DNA from: Bacillus sp. FJAT-18017
GTDB lineage: Bacteria; Bacillota; Bacilli; Bacillales; Cytobacillaceae
NCBI RefSeq assembly: GCF_001278805.1
Contig: NZ_CP012602.1
Span: forward strand, 599,001 to 663,000
Length of the DNA stretch: 64,000 nucleotides
Direction: 5' to 3'
Part shown: positions 1-10,099 of the stretch, piece by piece
Numbering within the stretch: position 1 is the stretch's first letter
Layout of the letters: every line of letters begins with the position of its first letter
Position numbers and translations under genes: made by a program
The notes under the pieces: model-generated
Seen by the model: the letters and a program-made list of their open reading frames with translations, nothing else
Told to the model about the DNA's origin: nothing
The model's database searches: none

Positions 1-2509
1 TGGAATCGAAATTTCCTCGCAGACGATTGAACAAATGGTCGACCGTGTCATGGAATATCCGGAACGGACCAAAATGCAAATCCTGGCCCCGGTAGTCGCC
101 GGCAGGAAAGGGATGCAAGTCCAGGTTCTTGAGGACATCAAGAAACAGGGTTTTGTCCGCGTCCGAATCAACGGTGAAATGGTTGACTTAAGTGAAGAAA
201 TTTCACTTGAAAAAAATAAAAAACACTCAATTGATGTTGTCGTCGACCGAGTCGTTGTCAAGGAAGGAATCGAGGCCAGGCTTGCCGATTCCTTGGAAAC
301 TGCACTCCGGCTCGGAAGCGGGAAAGCCGTCATTGACGTCATGGGCCAAGAAGAGCTGTTGTTCAGCGAACATCATGCCTGTCCGATCTGCGGCTTCTCA
401 GTTGGCGAGCTTGAGCCGCGGATGTTCTCGTTCAACAGTCCATTTGGTGCTTGCCCTGAATGTGACGGCCTCGGTGCCAAAACGGAAGTCGATCCAGACC
501 TTGTTATACCAAACAAGGACCTGACCTTGAACCAGAATGCAATTGCCCCTTGGGAATCTGTTTCGTCTCAATACTATCCATCACTCCTTAAGGCCGTCTG
601 TGACCATTATGGGATCAACATGGATGTTCCAGTCAAGGATCTTCCCAAGAGCCAGCTGGACAAGATCCTGAAGGGTTCAAAAAGTGATAAGATTTATTTT
701 AAATATAAAAATGATTGGGGCCAGGTAAAGGAAGGTTATATCGTTTTTGAGGGTGTCCTTCGAAATGTCGAGCGCCGCTACAAGGATTCAAGCTCTGACT
801 GGGTCCGCGAGCAGATGGAAAAATATATGGGACAGCAGCCTTGTCCAACCTGCGACGGCTACAGACTTAAGAGGGAAGCGTTGGCTGTTAAAGTTTCAGG
901 CCAGCATATCAGTGAAATCACGGATTATTCCGTTGTAGAAGCACTGGATTTCTTTTCCTCACTTAACCTGACAGAGAAGGAAATGCAAATTGCCAGATTG
1001 CTGTTAAGGGAAATCGGCGAACGGCTTGGTTTTTTGAAAAATGTCGGCCTCGATTACCTGACGCTTAGCCGTGCAGCCGGAACCTTATCAGGCGGTGAAG
1101 CGCAGCGGATCAGGCTTGCGACCCAAATTGGCTCGCGGCTCACCGGAGTACTCTACATCCTGGACGAGCCGTCGATTGGCCTCCATCAGCGCGACAACGA
1201 CCTGTTGATCAGTACTCTTCAAAATATGCGCGACATTGGCAATACGCTGATTGTCGTTGAACACGATGAAGACACAATGTTTGCTGCCGATTACCTAATT
1301 GATATCGGCCCAGGAGCTGGCGCGCACGGCGGTGAGGTTGTCGCCATGGGCACGCCTGAAGAAGTCATGAACAACCCTGCATCCTTGACCGGCCAGTATC
1401 TTTCCGGTAAAAAATTCATCCCGCTGCCGGTCGAAAGGCGCAAGCCGGATGGGCGCTATCTGGAAATCAAGGGCGCTTCGGAAAACAACTTAAAAAACAT
1501 AAATGTCAAGTTTCCGCTCGGTGTTTTCATGGCCGTTACAGGTGTTTCCGGATCCGGGAAGAGTACACTAGTGAATGAAATTCTTCAAAAGTCGCTTTCC
1601 CAGAAGCTTCATCGTGCAAAAACAAAGCCAGGGGCATTCAAGAGCATCAAGGGAATCGACCATCTTGACAAGGTTATCGATATTGACCAGTCTCCGATCG
1701 GCCGTACACCACGGTCGAATCCGGCTACCTATACAGGAGTCTTTGATGATATTCGTGGTTTGTTTGCATCTACCAATGAAGCCAAGGTTCGCGGTTATCA
1801 GAAAGGACGTTTCTCTTTTAATATCAAGGGCGGCCGCTGTGAGGCGTGCAAGGGTGACGGGATTATCAAAATTGAGATGCATTTCCTGCCGGATGTCTAC
1901 GTCCCTTGCGAAGTTTGCCACGGGAAGCGCTACAACCGCGAAACACTTGAAGTGAAATATAAAGGCAAAAGCATTTCTGATATCCTTGAAATGACAGTTG
2001 CCGATGGCGTTGAATTTTTCGCGAACCATCCGAAAATCAGCCGCAAACTGCAGACAATTGCCGATGTCGGGCTTGGTTACGTCACTCTTGGCCAGCCGGC
2101 AACCACCTTGTCCGGCGGTGAAGCACAAAGGGTGAAGCTTGCATCCGAATTGCATAGGCGCTCGAACGGTAAAACGATGTATATCCTCGATGAGCCGACA
2201 ACCGGGCTTCACGCTGATGACATTTCGCGCTTGCTCGATGTCCTGCAGCGGCTCGTTGATAACGGAGATACTGTTCTGGTGATCGAGCATAACCTCGATG
2301 TTATTAAGGCTTCAGATTATCTCATCGATCTCGGCCCTGAAGGCGGCGACAGGGGCGGCACAATTGTCGCGACTGGAACGCCAGAGCAAGTTGCGGAAGT
2401 TCCGGAGTCGTATACAGGCCGCTACTTGAAGCCAATTCTTGAGCGTGATCGTGGCCGGATGCGAAAGCAAATCGAAGAAACGGAAAAACAGGCTGCTCAA
2501 ATGAAATAA
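1..2509 (+). CDS. uvrA: UvrA, excinuclease ABC subunit A (5' end outside window)
   Basis: ATPase that scans DNA and loads UvrB at lesions in nucleotide excision repair. The frame is open from base 2, so the gene starts upstream and 836 codons are visible of a family length of about 950. The visible part holds the first zinc module (CPIC...CPEC), a second CPTC motif, the first ABC signature [12 protein letters not shown] followed by the Walker [13 protein letters not shown], the second Walker [10 protein letters not shown], the CEACKGDG...CEVC zinc hairpin, and the second signature [12 protein letters not shown] with LDEPTTGLH. The first Walker A is outside the window. An intrinsic terminator follows directly, so uvrA ends its transcript. 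Confidence 0.98.
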   Translation, partial: GIEISSQTIEQMVDRVMEYPERTKMQILAPVVAGRKGMQVQVLEDIKKQGFVRVRINGEMVDLSEEISLEKNKKHSIDVVVDRVVVKEGIEARLADSLETALRLGSGKAVIDVMGQEELLFSEHHACPICGFSVGELEPRMFSFNSPFGACPECDGLGAKTEVDPDLVIPNKDLTLNQNAIAPWESVSSQYYPSLLKAVCDHYGINMDVPVKDLPKSQLDKILKGSKSDKIYFKYKNDWGQVKEGYIVFEGVLRNVERRYKDSSSDWVREQMEKYMGQQPCPTCDGYRLKREALAVKVSGQHISEITDYSVVEALDFFSSLNLTEKEMQIARLLLREIGERLGFLKNVGLDYLTLSRAAGTLSGGEAQRIRLATQIGSRLTGVLYILDEPSIGLHQRDNDLLISTLQNMRDIGNTLIVVEHDEDTMFAADYLIDIGPGAGAHGGEVVAMGTPEEVMNNPASLTGQYLSGKKFIPLPVERRKPDGRYLEIKGASENNLKNINVKFPLGVFMAVTGVSGSGKSTLVNEILQKSLSQKLHRAKTKPGAFKSIKGIDHLDKVIDIDQSPIGRTPRSNPATYTGVFDDIRGLFASTNEAKVRGYQKGRFSFNIKGGRCEACKGDGIIKIEMHFLPDVYVPCEVCHGKRYNRETLEVKYKGKSISDILEMTVADGVEFFANHPKISRKLQTIADVGLGYVTLGQPATTLSGGEAQRVKLASELHRRSNGKTMYILDEPTTGLHADDISRLLDVLQRLVDNGDTVLVIEHNLDVIKASDYLIDLGPEGGDRGGTIVATGTPEQVAEVPESYTGRYLKPILERDRGRMRKQIEETEKQAAQMK

Positions 2510-2520
2510 GATTAGCTTAA

Positions 2521-2557
2521 AACAGGACCGTGCTGAATAGGCGCGGTCCTGTTTTTT
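2521..2557 (+). terminator. Intrinsic terminator of uvrA
   Basis: A 10-bp perfect stem (AACAGGACCG / CGGTCCTGTT) with a 13-nt loop is followed by a T-run, 11 nt after the uvrA stop. Confidence 0.9.
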
Positions 2558-2599
2558 ATTCTTAGGAAAGCTTTTTTCCAGTTACATTCAATTGACCAG

Positions 2600-3010
2600 G
2601 AATCCACATTTCATACCAAGGACATTTCAGCTTACCGGAGGCTTCAAAATGTACTCGAAAGCCTTTTTCAAGGACATTTCGTCTTCCGTAAGTATCAAAT
2701 TGTACTCAACACCGGTAGTGTAAAAAATTTCCAAAACCCAGTTTCAAAGACATTTCGCCTCTCTCTCTAAGCATCAAAAAGTACTCAAACAACTAGTAGG
2801 CATTTTGCAAGTCCGTCCAATCTCCTCAGCGGGGCTTATTGATAACATTTTGCCAAAAATTATGTAGTGAAATGTAACCAATAAAGCTTCTTGGTTACAT
2901 TTCATAATAAATTATCCGCTAAAATGTCACCAATAGGGTTTCTTGGTCACGTTTTACGAATAATCACTCACTGAAATGTCACCAATAGGGTTTCTTGGTC
3001 ACGTTTTACG
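2600..3010. repeat. Two local 52-bp-period repeats in the uvrA-permease gap
   Basis: This 700-bp gap has no gene. GACATTTC recurs at 2621 and 2673 (52 bp apart) and again, off-period, at 2749, each followed by a GTACTC word. A second set starts at 2870, 2922 and 2974, exactly 52 bp apart. In that set GAAATGTAACCAA pairs with TTGGTTACATTTC in the first unit, and AAATGTCACC with GGTCACGTTTT, imperfectly, in the next two. Each unit is therefore a potential hairpin. Function unknown. Confidence 0.8.
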
Positions 3011-3254
3011 TTAGCCCATACCTACCCAATTTTCCACAAAAGGATATCTCCTCCACCAACTCCTGCCCATAAGTAAGCTGCTAATCTATAAAACCTTATA
3101 AAACCAGTGACATCACCAAGCACACATTAAATTACAATAAATTGAAAACATTCTGACAAAAATGTAAAATTAATGTAACACAAATAAAGGAAACCTCGAC
3201 TAACAAAGGAGAAAAGCAAATAAAGAGTTGCGTAGATAAAAGGGGGCAGGAAAT

Positions 3255-4196
3255 TTGAATATTGTAAATCTTGTAGTTCGCCAGGGTATATTGTGGATTG
3301 TAGCGACAATCCTTTTTTTGACTCTGCTATTTTTGCCGAGGACAACAGTGTATACGGAAGGGCGGGGAGGGTCCTTTGAAAGTGCGCGGTATGAATATTC
3401 TCTAAAGAATCACGTCCAACAGTTCAAAGACTTTTATACATATATCAAAGTAAACAAAGGACTGGGCGAGGTCATGGATGGCCACTCGGCTACTGTGCAT
3501 GTCGTTCGGACTTTTACCAAGAGCATGAAAATCGCGCTGCCTGCACTAGCGATTGGCCTGTTCGCGGGAATCGCTAAAGGGGTATTTGATTACCGGTTCC
3601 GTAACAAAAAAACTCGCTTCCTTGGCGAGCCAACAACACGTGTTTTCTTATCGGTCCCAGATTTATTCCTAATCATTATGATTCAAATTGCCATTATGAC
3701 AGCATACGAATGGGGAATTATGCCGTACATGAAGGTGTATGGCAGCGACTCTATGAGTGTGCTAGTCTTAAACATCGTCTTTCTATCAATCTACCCTATC
3801 TTTTATATTGCCAATATCACCTATTCAAGCATTCGCGATGAACAGGGCAGGGATTACATCGTCACTGCTTTTTCAAAAGGAACACCATCGCTAAAGGTAT
3901 TGTATAGCCATGTCCTGAAAAATTGTTATCCAAAAATTCTTAGCCATACAAATACAATTACGCTTTATACTCTCTCAAACTTGTTCATTGTTGAGTATTT
4001 GACAAATTACCGGGGTGCCGCCTTGTTTTTCTATGAAACCGTGGCCTCGCCAGCAATGATTGGGATTGGCCAGCAAAACCCGATAAACCTATTTGGTGCG
4101 GCTGGCTATATTATTCTTTTTACCGGAGTTATTTTTCTAGCAAAACTGGCGGCAGGAATTGGGAAGAATATGGTCTCCCCGCTGGAAAGGAGCTAA
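3255..4196 (+). CDS. ABC transporter permease, DppB/OppB type
   Basis: Inner-membrane permease of the peptide/nickel ABC importer family, 313 aa. It starts at TTG behind an AGGGGG-type RBS. One N-terminal membrane segment (about residues 8-28) is followed by an extracytoplasmic stretch with a YTEGRGG motif, then a BPD_transp_1-like core of about five helices. The EAA-like loop reads around DEQGRDYIVTAFSKGTPS. The second permease gene follows after 4 nt, so the two form a heterodimer-type pair. No ATPase or solute-binding gene is adjacent, so substrate and energy partner are unknown. Dipeptide or oligopeptide transport is the family default only. Confidence 0.8.
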   Translation: MNIVNLVVRQGILWIVATILFLTLLFLPRTTVYTEGRGGSFESARYEYSLKNHVQQFKDFYTYIKVNKGLGEVMDGHSATVHVVRTFTKSMKIALPALAIGLFAGIAKGVFDYRFRNKKTRFLGEPTTRVFLSVPDLFLIIMIQIAIMTAYEWGIMPYMKVYGSDSMSVLVLNIVFLSIYPIFYIANITYSSIRDEQGRDYIVTAFSKGTPSLKVLYSHVLKNCYPKILSHTNTITLYTLSNLFIVEYLTNYRGAALFFYETVASPAMIGIGQQNPINLFGAAGYIILFTGVIFLAKLAAGIGKNMVSPLERS

Positions 4197-4200
4197 TTGT

Positions 4201-5112
4201 ATGAAATGGAATTGGAGACTATGGATTGGTGCGTTTTTTCTAGTGATTGTAGCTATAGTGGCTGCTTTTGGGTCCTATTTTCCATTCGTTGACACGGAGT
4301 TGAAGGAACTTGGAGCTCTTAAAACAGAGGAAGGTAAATTTGTTCTGCCTCCATTCCCGCCGATGGAAGGCTATCCGCTTGGCAGCAACCATAAAGGGGT
4401 GGATATACTGAGCCTAATTATTATGGGGGCGGGAGAGACATTGCTCATCGTGTTGGCGATTGTTGTTGTGAGGTATGTGTTTGCGGTGCCGCTCGCAGTT
4501 GCCGCCTTTTATTCAAAGTTCATGGAAGTGGCCATGCATGCCTGGCAGCAGCTATTTTCATTCATGCCGCCGATTTTTTTTGTATCGTTTTTTGCCGCGC
4601 TGCCCTTCATCTTTTTTTCGGAAATCAGACCGGTCTGGTTTGTGCTTGTCCTAGCCTTGCTTGAAGGCGGGCGGGTTGCGGAAATCATCCATGAGCATAT
4701 GAAGCAGACCGAGAAACGCCCATATATTGAAGCTGGAATTGTCGCAGGATGTACGCCGTATAAAATGTTCAGGAATTATTATCTGCCGGTTGTCATACCA
4801 AATATTATTGTGCTGGTTATCAATGACATCGGCCGTATCCTGTTCCTGATTTCACAGCTGGGCATCATTCACATTTTTATCAACCACACATTCATCAGTC
4901 AGGAAAGCCGCTTTTTGTATGATGTCGTCAATACGTCACATGCCTGGCCTACGTTGTTCATGACCATTCTTGATGATGTGAGAATTTACAGATGGATCCC
5001 GTTTTCAGCAATAGCGGCCATCGGTTTGACGATTCTGTTTTTGAACCTGTTTGCGGGCGGGCTGCAGCGCTATTTTGAAAATAAGCACAGGCTTGTCAGA
5101 AACGATTTATAA
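4201..5112 (+). CDS. ABC transporter permease, DppC/OppC type
   Basis: Second permease of the pair, 304 aa from ATG 4201. I prefer this start over the upstream in-frame ATG at 4159 because GGAAAGGAG lies just before it and it clears the preceding stop. The N-terminal helix (residues 6-25) is followed by a conserved extracytoplasmic segment ending in YPLGSNHKGVDILS, which matches the family's LGTD-G-D motif loosely. About five further helices follow, with an EAA-type loop near YIEAGIVAGCTPYKMF. It is translationally close to 3255-4196 and the two probably assemble together. Substrate not determinable here. Confidence 0.8.
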   Translation: MKWNWRLWIGAFFLVIVAIVAAFGSYFPFVDTELKELGALKTEEGKFVLPPFPPMEGYPLGSNHKGVDILSLIIMGAGETLLIVLAIVVVRYVFAVPLAVAAFYSKFMEVAMHAWQQLFSFMPPIFFVSFFAALPFIFFSEIRPVWFVLVLALLEGGRVAEIIHEHMKQTEKRPYIEAGIVAGCTPYKMFRNYYLPVVIPNIIVLVINDIGRILFLISQLGIIHIFINHTFISQESRFLYDVVNTSHAWPTLFMTILDDVRIYRWIPFSAIAAIGLTILFLNLFAGGLQRYFENKHRLVRNDL

Positions 5113-5172
5113 CCTCTCAGTTGAAACTTTTAGGCATTTGTCACGTACATTATGTTTGGAGGAGTGATCCAT

Positions 5173-5505
5173 ATGGATACACAAAGAGTTTTATCGGCAC
5201 TTTGTTATTTCAGCGTCTTTTTTGCAGCATTCCTGCTGCCGTGCGTTGTCTATTTCGTCGCTGATAGCGAAGTGACGAAAAGCCATGCCAAAAAGGCATT
5301 CCTGTCCCATCTTATTCCGATAGCTGGAGTTCCGTTCATCATCATGCTTGCCCTATTCGTGGCTGCAGCGGAACCTGGGGCTGGGTTTGTGTTCGCCATT
5401 CTCGGTTTTATTGTTTATGGCATTCTTGTACTGGGAATCACAATTTGGAATGTTATCATGGGAATCAAAGCACTTCAAGAACCGGCTCATACGTATCATT
5501 TGTAG
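5173..5505 (+). CDS. Small membrane protein, DUF4870-like
   Basis: 110-aa protein with three to four predicted hydrophobic segments (about residues 8-32, 47-68, 72-98). The ATG at 5173 is chosen because TTTGGAGGAG sits 8 nt upstream; an in-frame ATG at 5152 lacks an RBS. The arrangement (YFS near the N-terminus, HAKKAFLSH in the loop, two C-terminal helices) resembles the DUF4870 family of unknown function. It lies 39 nt before a yvlB-like gene, probably as the first gene of that cluster, where B. subtilis has yvlA. Confidence 0.65.
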   Translation: MDTQRVLSALCYFSVFFAAFLLPCVVYFVADSEVTKSHAKKAFLSHLIPIAGVPFIIMLALFVAAAEPGAGFVFAILGFIVYGILVLGITIWNVIMGIKALQEPAHTYHL

Positions 5506-5544
5506 ACATAATGCTAATTGTAGAACGGAAAGGGGAGTTTTTTA

Positions 5545-6672
5545 ATGAAGGAAGAACGGAAACGAATATTGGAATTGGTGGAGAGGGGGAGCCTGTCTGC
5601 TACAGAGGCCATCACGCTTCTGGAAGAGCTCGAAAAGTCGTCAAAGTCAGCTGACCAAAAAGAGCAGGAGATCATGAATGAACTTTCTGTCGTTGTCGAC
5701 CAAAGCTCCGAGAAAAAATATTCATCCCATGGATCTTATAAAAATAACTCAGCAAAAGATAAACTTTTTGATTTGGTGGATACTGTTATTAAAAAAGTCA
5801 AAGAGCTTGATTTGGATTTGAATTTCGGCCAGTCTGTTGAAATTTCGCATATTTTCCAGCACAACGCCGTTAATCTCTCAGATATCGACGTTAGCATTGC
5901 AAACGGCTCGGTCAAAATCGTGCCGGCCGATCAAGAAGATGTCCGTATTGAATGCCAGGCAAAGGTTTACAGGGCGGACACCCAGGAGGAGGCAAGAAAG
6001 GCTCTGCTAGACTCTGTCATCTTCGTGGTTGAAGACAGCAAACTGAAGTTTCTTGCCACCCAGAAGTGGATGAAGCTGGATGCAGTCCTTTATGTTCCAA
6101 ATGCCTCCTATGAAAAGATCCGTGCAAAGCTGTTCAATGGTCCTGTAACCGGAGAGAATCTGCAGGTCAAGGATTTAAAGACCAAAACCGGCAACGGGAA
6201 AATATCCTTAAAAGGTGTTTCCGGAGAAAAGCTGGAGGCCGAAACAGCAAATGGCCATATTAAATTGAAGCGGTGCGCAGTCGAGAGAGTCGATGCTGAA
6301 ACAATCAACGGCGGTATCAAGCTTGCCGGCTCATTCAAAAAAGCCGACCTGAGGACTTTTAACGGCGGGATTGAGTGCGAGGTTCAGGGCGACTGCGATT
6401 TCCTTTCCACCAAAGCAGTTACAGGTGGAATTGAGATTTACGTGCCAGCAGAGCTGGCTGTTGACGGGGAGCTGAGGTCAAACCTTGGAGGTTTCCAAGT
6501 TGATTTAGATAGAATTCAGCTCCTTGAAGAGAAGAGTGAAATGGTCCAAAAGCTCCTCCGCTTCAAAACAATTCAGGAAGAAGAACAGGTTTCGAGGATT
6601 GTTGCTGAAACGAAGACTGGCGGTATTTCTGTCCGTAAGGCAAGTGTTTATAAAAAGGATAGCCAGGAGTAA
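5545..6672 (+). CDS. yvlB: YvlB-like DUF4097 protein
   Basis: 375-aa protein with a short N-terminal SHOCT-like helical module (ERKRILELVERGSLSATEAITLLEEL, residues 3-28 region), a charged linker, and a repetitive beta-rich C-terminal half. That half carries recurring T-x-N-G-x-I-x-L motifs typical of DUF4097 adhesin-like beta-solenoids. RBS GGAAAGGGGAG precedes the ATG. In B. subtilis yvlB belongs to the yvlABCD cluster connected to envelope stress. Here yvlC (PspC domain) is missing between yvlB and yvlD. No signal peptide is visible, so it is probably cytoplasmic or peripheral. Confidence 0.8.
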   Translation: MKEERKRILELVERGSLSATEAITLLEELEKSSKSADQKEQEIMNELSVVVDQSSEKKYSSHGSYKNNSAKDKLFDLVDTVIKKVKELDLDLNFGQSVEISHIFQHNAVNLSDIDVSIANGSVKIVPADQEDVRIECQAKVYRADTQEEARKALLDSVIFVVEDSKLKFLATQKWMKLDAVLYVPNASYEKIRAKLFNGPVTGENLQVKDLKTKTGNGKISLKGVSGEKLEAETANGHIKLKRCAVERVDAETINGGIKLAGSFKKADLRTFNGGIECEVQGDCDFLSTKAVTGGIEIYVPAELAVDGELRSNLGGFQVDLDRIQLLEEKSEMVQKLLRFKTIQEEEQVSRIVAETKTGGISVRKASVYKKDSQE

Positions 6673-6743
6673 GGGTACATTTTCTCCGGCAAACTCGAAT
6701 ACACTAGTGATATGAATCAAACGTTTTAGGAAGGGTGAGGCAA

Positions 6744-7100
6744 ATGAAGTGGTTTATCGGAATCGCCATCAATGCAGTTCTATTCATGGCGATAGCTGGT
6801 TACTTCAATGAGGAATTCAGGCTTTCTGGACTCGGAGCGGCCATAGGCGCAAGCTTCCTCCTGTCAATTCTGAACATCATCGTCAGGCCAATCCTGATTT
6901 TGCTCACCCTTCCTGTTACTGTCCTAACACTTGGTTTCTTTCTTTTTGTCATCAATGCATTAACTTTGCTGATGACCGACAAGCTGATGGGCTCCGCCTT
7001 CGAAATTTCAGGTTTTGGGATGGCGCTCTTTGTAGCCATCATCATGTCACTCGTCAACCTGGTTGTTCAGAAAATGGTTTTTGATAAACGGAAGAATTGA
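6744..7100 (+). CDS. yvlD: YvlD-like phage holin family 4 membrane protein
   Basis: 118-aa integral membrane protein from ATG 6744, with GGAAGGGTGAGG spaced correctly; the GTG at 6735 lies inside that RBS. Four hydrophobic segments are visible (residues about 3-20, 29-48, 53-76, 87-107). The family signature region GASFLLSILNIIVRPILILLT is of the YvlD/phage holin superfamily IV type. It is the last gene of the yvl-like cluster and is followed by a strong terminator. Function unknown; in Bacillus it is associated with membrane-stress regulons. Confidence 0.8.
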   Translation: MKWFIGIAINAVLFMAIAGYFNEEFRLSGLGAAIGASFLLSILNIIVRPILILLTLPVTVLTLGFFLFVINALTLLMTDKLMGSAFEISGFGMALFVAIIMSLVNLVVQKMVFDKRKN

Positions 7101-7108
7101 AGTTAGCT

Positions 7109-7142
7109 CCCGTCCGGCTGCCGAAGCCGGGCGGTTTTTTTA
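7109..7142 (+). terminator. Terminator after yvlD
   Basis: Stem CCGTCCGGCT / AGCCGGGCGG (10 bp, one G-U) with loop GCCGA, then seven T. Confidence 0.9.
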
Positions 7143-7216
7143 TTGGCTAAAAGTGACTTGGAGTCTTATAAGTGGATTTTCAGCTTTGAAGAGTATTGAT
7201 ATGCATTAATAAATTC

Positions 7217-7520
7217 TGAATGACATCTTGGGTACTCGAACGGGTTGAGTTGTCGTTCATCGGTTCTATGAATGACATCTTGGGTACTGGAACGAATTGA
7301 GTTGTCATTCATCTGGTCTATGAATGACATTTTGAATGCTGGAACGGGTTGAGTTGTCATTCATCGGTCAATGAATGACATCTTGGGTACTGGAACGGGT
7401 TGAGTTGTCATTCATCGGTTCTATGAATGACATTTAGGGTGCTGGAACGGGTTGAGATGTCGTTCATCAAGTCTATGAATAACATCTTGGTGCTCCAACG
7501 GTGTATTTGTCATTGATTCA
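7217..7520. repeat. Six-copy 52-bp hairpin repeat
   Basis: TGAATGACAT begins at 7217, 7269, 7321, 7372, 7424 and (variant) 7476, a period of 51-52 bp. Within most units TGAATGACA pairs with TGTCATTCA about 34 nt downstream, so each unit is a hairpin. The sequence between yvlD and the convergent amidase is otherwise empty. Units differ by scattered substitutions. Confidence 0.9.
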
Positions 7521-7528
7521 CTTGGATA

Positions 7529-7560
7529 AAAAAATACCCGCAGAAGTTCCTGCGGGTATT
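7529..7560 (-). terminator. Terminator of the amidase gene
   Basis: AATACCCGCAG / CTGCGGGTATT stem with a T-run on the minus strand. The amidase stop codon lies inside the stem. Confidence 0.9.
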
Positions 7561-8353
7561 AGTCTTTATAGGTAAAAGCGTCGAACCCGTCAGCCAGAAG
7601 CTCTTTTACTAGTGCATCGGCGTTTTCCTTTTCTTTAAAAGCACCAGCCTGAACCTTAAAAAGGCCATCCGTATCCTTAAAAACAAAGCTGTCATAGCCT
7701 TTTGTTTTTAATCTTTTAACAAGGTCGTCAGCGTTCTCCTCATTCTTAAATGCACCGGCTTGTACCTTGTACAATGTCGTTCCTGCTGCTGGTTCTGGTG
7801 CAGGCTTCTTCTTCAAGTTATATTGATCGGCAATGCCTGCCACTATAGCCCTGGCGACTGTTCTCCTGTAGGAGTCTGACCTGAGGAGAGCCTCTTCCTC
7901 CCTGTTGGTATAGAACCCTGACTCGCAGAGGATAGCAGTTTCATTTTCCCGGAGAACATGAAAATTTGCCGTCTTTACTCCCCTGTTTCGCCGGCCTGTC
8001 AAGTTTACCAAGTACTTTTGCACTTTAAGAGCCAGCTCGTACGCTTCCTTCGGTTTTGTAACATACACATACGTTTCGATTCCATTGGCACTGTTCCAAG
8101 AATTTTGATAGGCGTTAGCGTGGATTGAAATATAGGCGTCAACTTTCAGCCTATTTGCCTTGTCTGTCCTTTCTTGGAGCGGCACATCCCGGCTATCGGA
8201 ATGCGCAAAATAGACGGTCACATTCTGATAATTTTCAAGCTCTTCTCGGGCATAGGCAGCGACAGCCCGGTTAAACTCATACTCCCGCATCCCGGATGGG
8301 CTCCTTTTTCCAGCCGTTGAATAACCATGGCCGGCATCAAGCATAATTTTCAT
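7559..8353 (-). CDS. cwlC: N-acetylmuramoyl-L-alanine amidase with SPOR repeats (CwlC-like)
   Basis: 264 aa from ATG 8353, chosen because AGGAGCGG lies upstream; a longer in-frame start at 8392 lacks an RBS. The Amidase_3 domain begins at once with IMLDAGHGYSTAGKRSP (zinc His), then the YEFNRAV Glu region, SIHANA (zinc His) and a late CESGFYTNREEE motif. Two C-terminal SPOR-type repeats follow (LYKVQAGAFKNEENAD and LFKVQAGAFKEKENAD). Length and architecture match B. subtilis CwlC, a mother-cell-lysis amidase made late in sporulation. There is no signal peptide, as in CwlC. It cleaves the bond between MurNAc and L-alanine. Confidence 0.85.
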   Translation of the reverse strand: MKIMLDAGHGYSTAGKRSPSGMREYEFNRAVAAYAREELENYQNVTVYFAHSDSRDVPLQERTDKANRLKVDAYISIHANAYQNSWNSANGIETYVYVTKPKEAYELALKVQKYLVNLTGRRNRGVKTANFHVLRENETAILCESGFYTNREEEALLRSDSYRRTVARAIVAGIADQYNLKKKPAPEPAAGTTLYKVQAGAFKNEENADDLVKRLKTKGYDSFVFKDTDGLFKVQAGAFKEKENADALVKELLADGFDAFTYKD

Positions 8354-8436
8354 TCTGTCCGCTCCTTTCCATAATAATCTCACCTTTAACATATGGAAAA
8401 AGCTTTATAAAGGACATGGACAGGCCAAAAATAATT

Positions 8437-8763
8437 TTAATTCCTCGGCGCCCAAAGTATTATTGAGACCCCGACAAGACAAATTGCCGCTCCAATCCAT
8501 TCATATAGGTCTGGAGTCTTTTTATCGACACCCCAGCCCCATAATACCGCGAGGATGACGAACACTCCCCCATATGCTGCATACACGCGGCCGAACGTCG
8601 GGAATTTTTGCAATGTCGGAATAATACCGTATGCAACCAGAATCAGACTGCCGGCAATTCCATACCAAAGCGGCCGGCTTTCCCTCAGCCATAGCCAAAC
8701 CAAATATCCTCCGCCGATCTCAGCAAGGCCGGCTAGTATAAACAATAGAATCGCAGTAAACAT
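8437..8763 (-). CDS. ynfA: YnfA family (UPF0060) membrane protein
   Basis: 108 aa from ATG 8763, with AGGAGG six bases upstream; the ORF extends eight codons further without an RBS. Four transmembrane segments of SMR-like size span nearly the whole protein (about residues 3-22, 30-49, 59-78, 84-104). The motifs [19 protein letters not shown] and [11 protein letters not shown] are the UPF0060 signature. Some homologues act as small drug efflux pumps; whether this one does is not evident from the sequence. Confidence 0.9.
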   Translation of the reverse strand: MFTAILLFILAGLAEIGGGYLVWLWLRESRPLWYGIAGSLILVAYGIIPTLQKFPTFGRVYAAYGGVFVILAVLWGWGVDKKTPDLYEWIGAAICLVGVSIILWAPRN

Positions 8764-9054
8764 AGTTTTCCTCCTTGCTAATTGCATGATATTCTTCAGG
8801 TAATTTTAACCTGGGTTGTTATTTTTAGAGTTAATCATAATCGCTTTCGACCTTAGTCACACTGTAGAACGTGGAATAAACCCCGGAACAACCAATGCAG
8901 CAATTGCTTTCTTATCCTTAAGTATATGGATTTGCAGACTTGCTGTCTAAGCCCGGAATTCCGTCCTTTGGTTCCAGGGCAATTAATGCTAAAATATGAG
9001 AATGATACAAAGGGTTTACATTGATGATTTCGATCCGAATAGGAGGAACATAAT
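8764..9054. other. Divergent intergenic region ynfA-hprK
   Basis: No gene, no clear repeat. A possible sigma-A element (TTGGTT, 16-nt spacer, TAAAAT) lies about 70 nt before hprK. Otherwise I see nothing supportable. Confidence 0.4.
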
Positions 9055-9993
9055 TTGCTGAAGGTACGCACCAGAGATATATATGAAAAATTCGGACTTG
9101 AGTTGGTTTGCGGTGAGGAGGGTATAGACAGGCCGATTACGACCAGTGATTTGTCCAGACCAGGGCTGGAGCTTGCGGGTTACTTCAATTACTACCCGGC
9201 AGACCGGATTCAGCTGCTCGGCATGACTGAGCTAACGTTTTTTGACAGGCTCGCCAAAAAAGACCGGGTGGAGAGAATGGAGGAACTTTGTACCGACATT
9301 ACTCCAGCCATCATTATTACCCGCGGTCAGGAGGTTCCGCCGGAGCTGATTGAAGCAGCCGAGCGCGATTCTGTTCCTGTCCTCAGGACCGGTCAGAAAA
9401 CAACCCGTTTCTCCGGAAACCTGACGAATTTCCTTGAGGCGAAGCTAGCACCGACAACTGCTGTCCATGGCGTTTTGGTCGATGTCTACGGTGTTGGCGT
9501 CCTGATTACCGGAAAAAGCGGCGTCGGTAAAAGTGAGACTGCCCTTGAACTCGTCAAGCGAGGCCACCGTTTAATTGCGGACGACTGTGTTGAAATTCGC
9601 CAGGAAGACCAGGATTCATTGATTGGTACGTCTCCTGAACTGATTGAACATTTACTTGAAATTCGCGGGCTGGGCATCATTAACGTGATGACGTTGTTCG
9701 GGGCGGGCGCGGTCCGCAGCAACAAGCGAATCAATCTGAATATCGATCTTGAAATTTGGGATCAGCATAAACAGTATGATCGGCTTGGGCTTGATGAGGA
9801 GAAGATGAAAATTATGGACTCCGAAATCACAAAGCTGACTGTACCGGTTCGCCCGGGGCGGAACCTTGCCGTTATCATTGAAGTTGCATCAATGAATTTC
9901 AGGCTGAAGAATATGGGTGTCAATGCTGCTCAGCAGTTTACGGATAAATTGAATCACGCGATTGAAGATGGCGACCATGAAGATGCTTTCTAG
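9055..9993 (+). CDS. hprK: HPr kinase/phosphorylase
   Basis: Bifunctional enzyme that phosphorylates HPr and Crh on Ser46 using ATP or pyrophosphate, and reverses this with phosphate. It sets carbon catabolite repression through CcpA. 312 aa, TTG start behind AGGAGG. The N-terminal domain is followed by the catalytic domain with His138 (AVHGV), Walker A GKSGVGKS at 153-160, the IADDCVEI loop, and the family signature [10 protein letters not shown] near residue 203. It heads the hprK-lgt-yvoD-ppaX-yvoF cluster. One of its substrates, crh, lies at 28484 in this window. Confidence 0.97.
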   Translation: MLKVRTRDIYEKFGLELVCGEEGIDRPITTSDLSRPGLELAGYFNYYPADRIQLLGMTELTFFDRLAKKDRVERMEELCTDITPAIIITRGQEVPPELIEAAERDSVPVLRTGQKTTRFSGNLTNFLEAKLAPTTAVHGVLVDVYGVGVLITGKSGVGKSETALELVKRGHRLIADDCVEIRQEDQDSLIGTSPELIEHLLEIRGLGIINVMTLFGAGAVRSNKRINLNIDLEIWDQHKQYDRLGLDEEKMKIMDSEITKLTVPVRPGRNLAVIIEVASMNFRLKNMGVNAAQQFTDKLNHAIEDGDHEDAF

Positions 9994-10099
9994 AAAGGTG
10001 AACGGGGCGAATAGGGAGACACTGTCCTGAAGCCTTGCTTGTCGTTTCGGCCGAGGCGAAGCCTTTTTTCAAAAAAAGAGAGATTGAAGGAGAATGAGG

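Noticed and set aside
1568..2290. 240-codon ORF antisense to uvrA
   Set aside because: Lies wholly within the conserved uvrA frame, no RBS, Cys-rich shadow translation.
7166..7360. 64-codon minus-strand ORF
   Set aside because: Its protein repeats because it is made of the 52-bp units; no RBS.
10042..10080. Terminator between hprK and lgt
   Set aside because: The GGCGAAGCC stem is only three pairs; the genes are probably co-transcribed.
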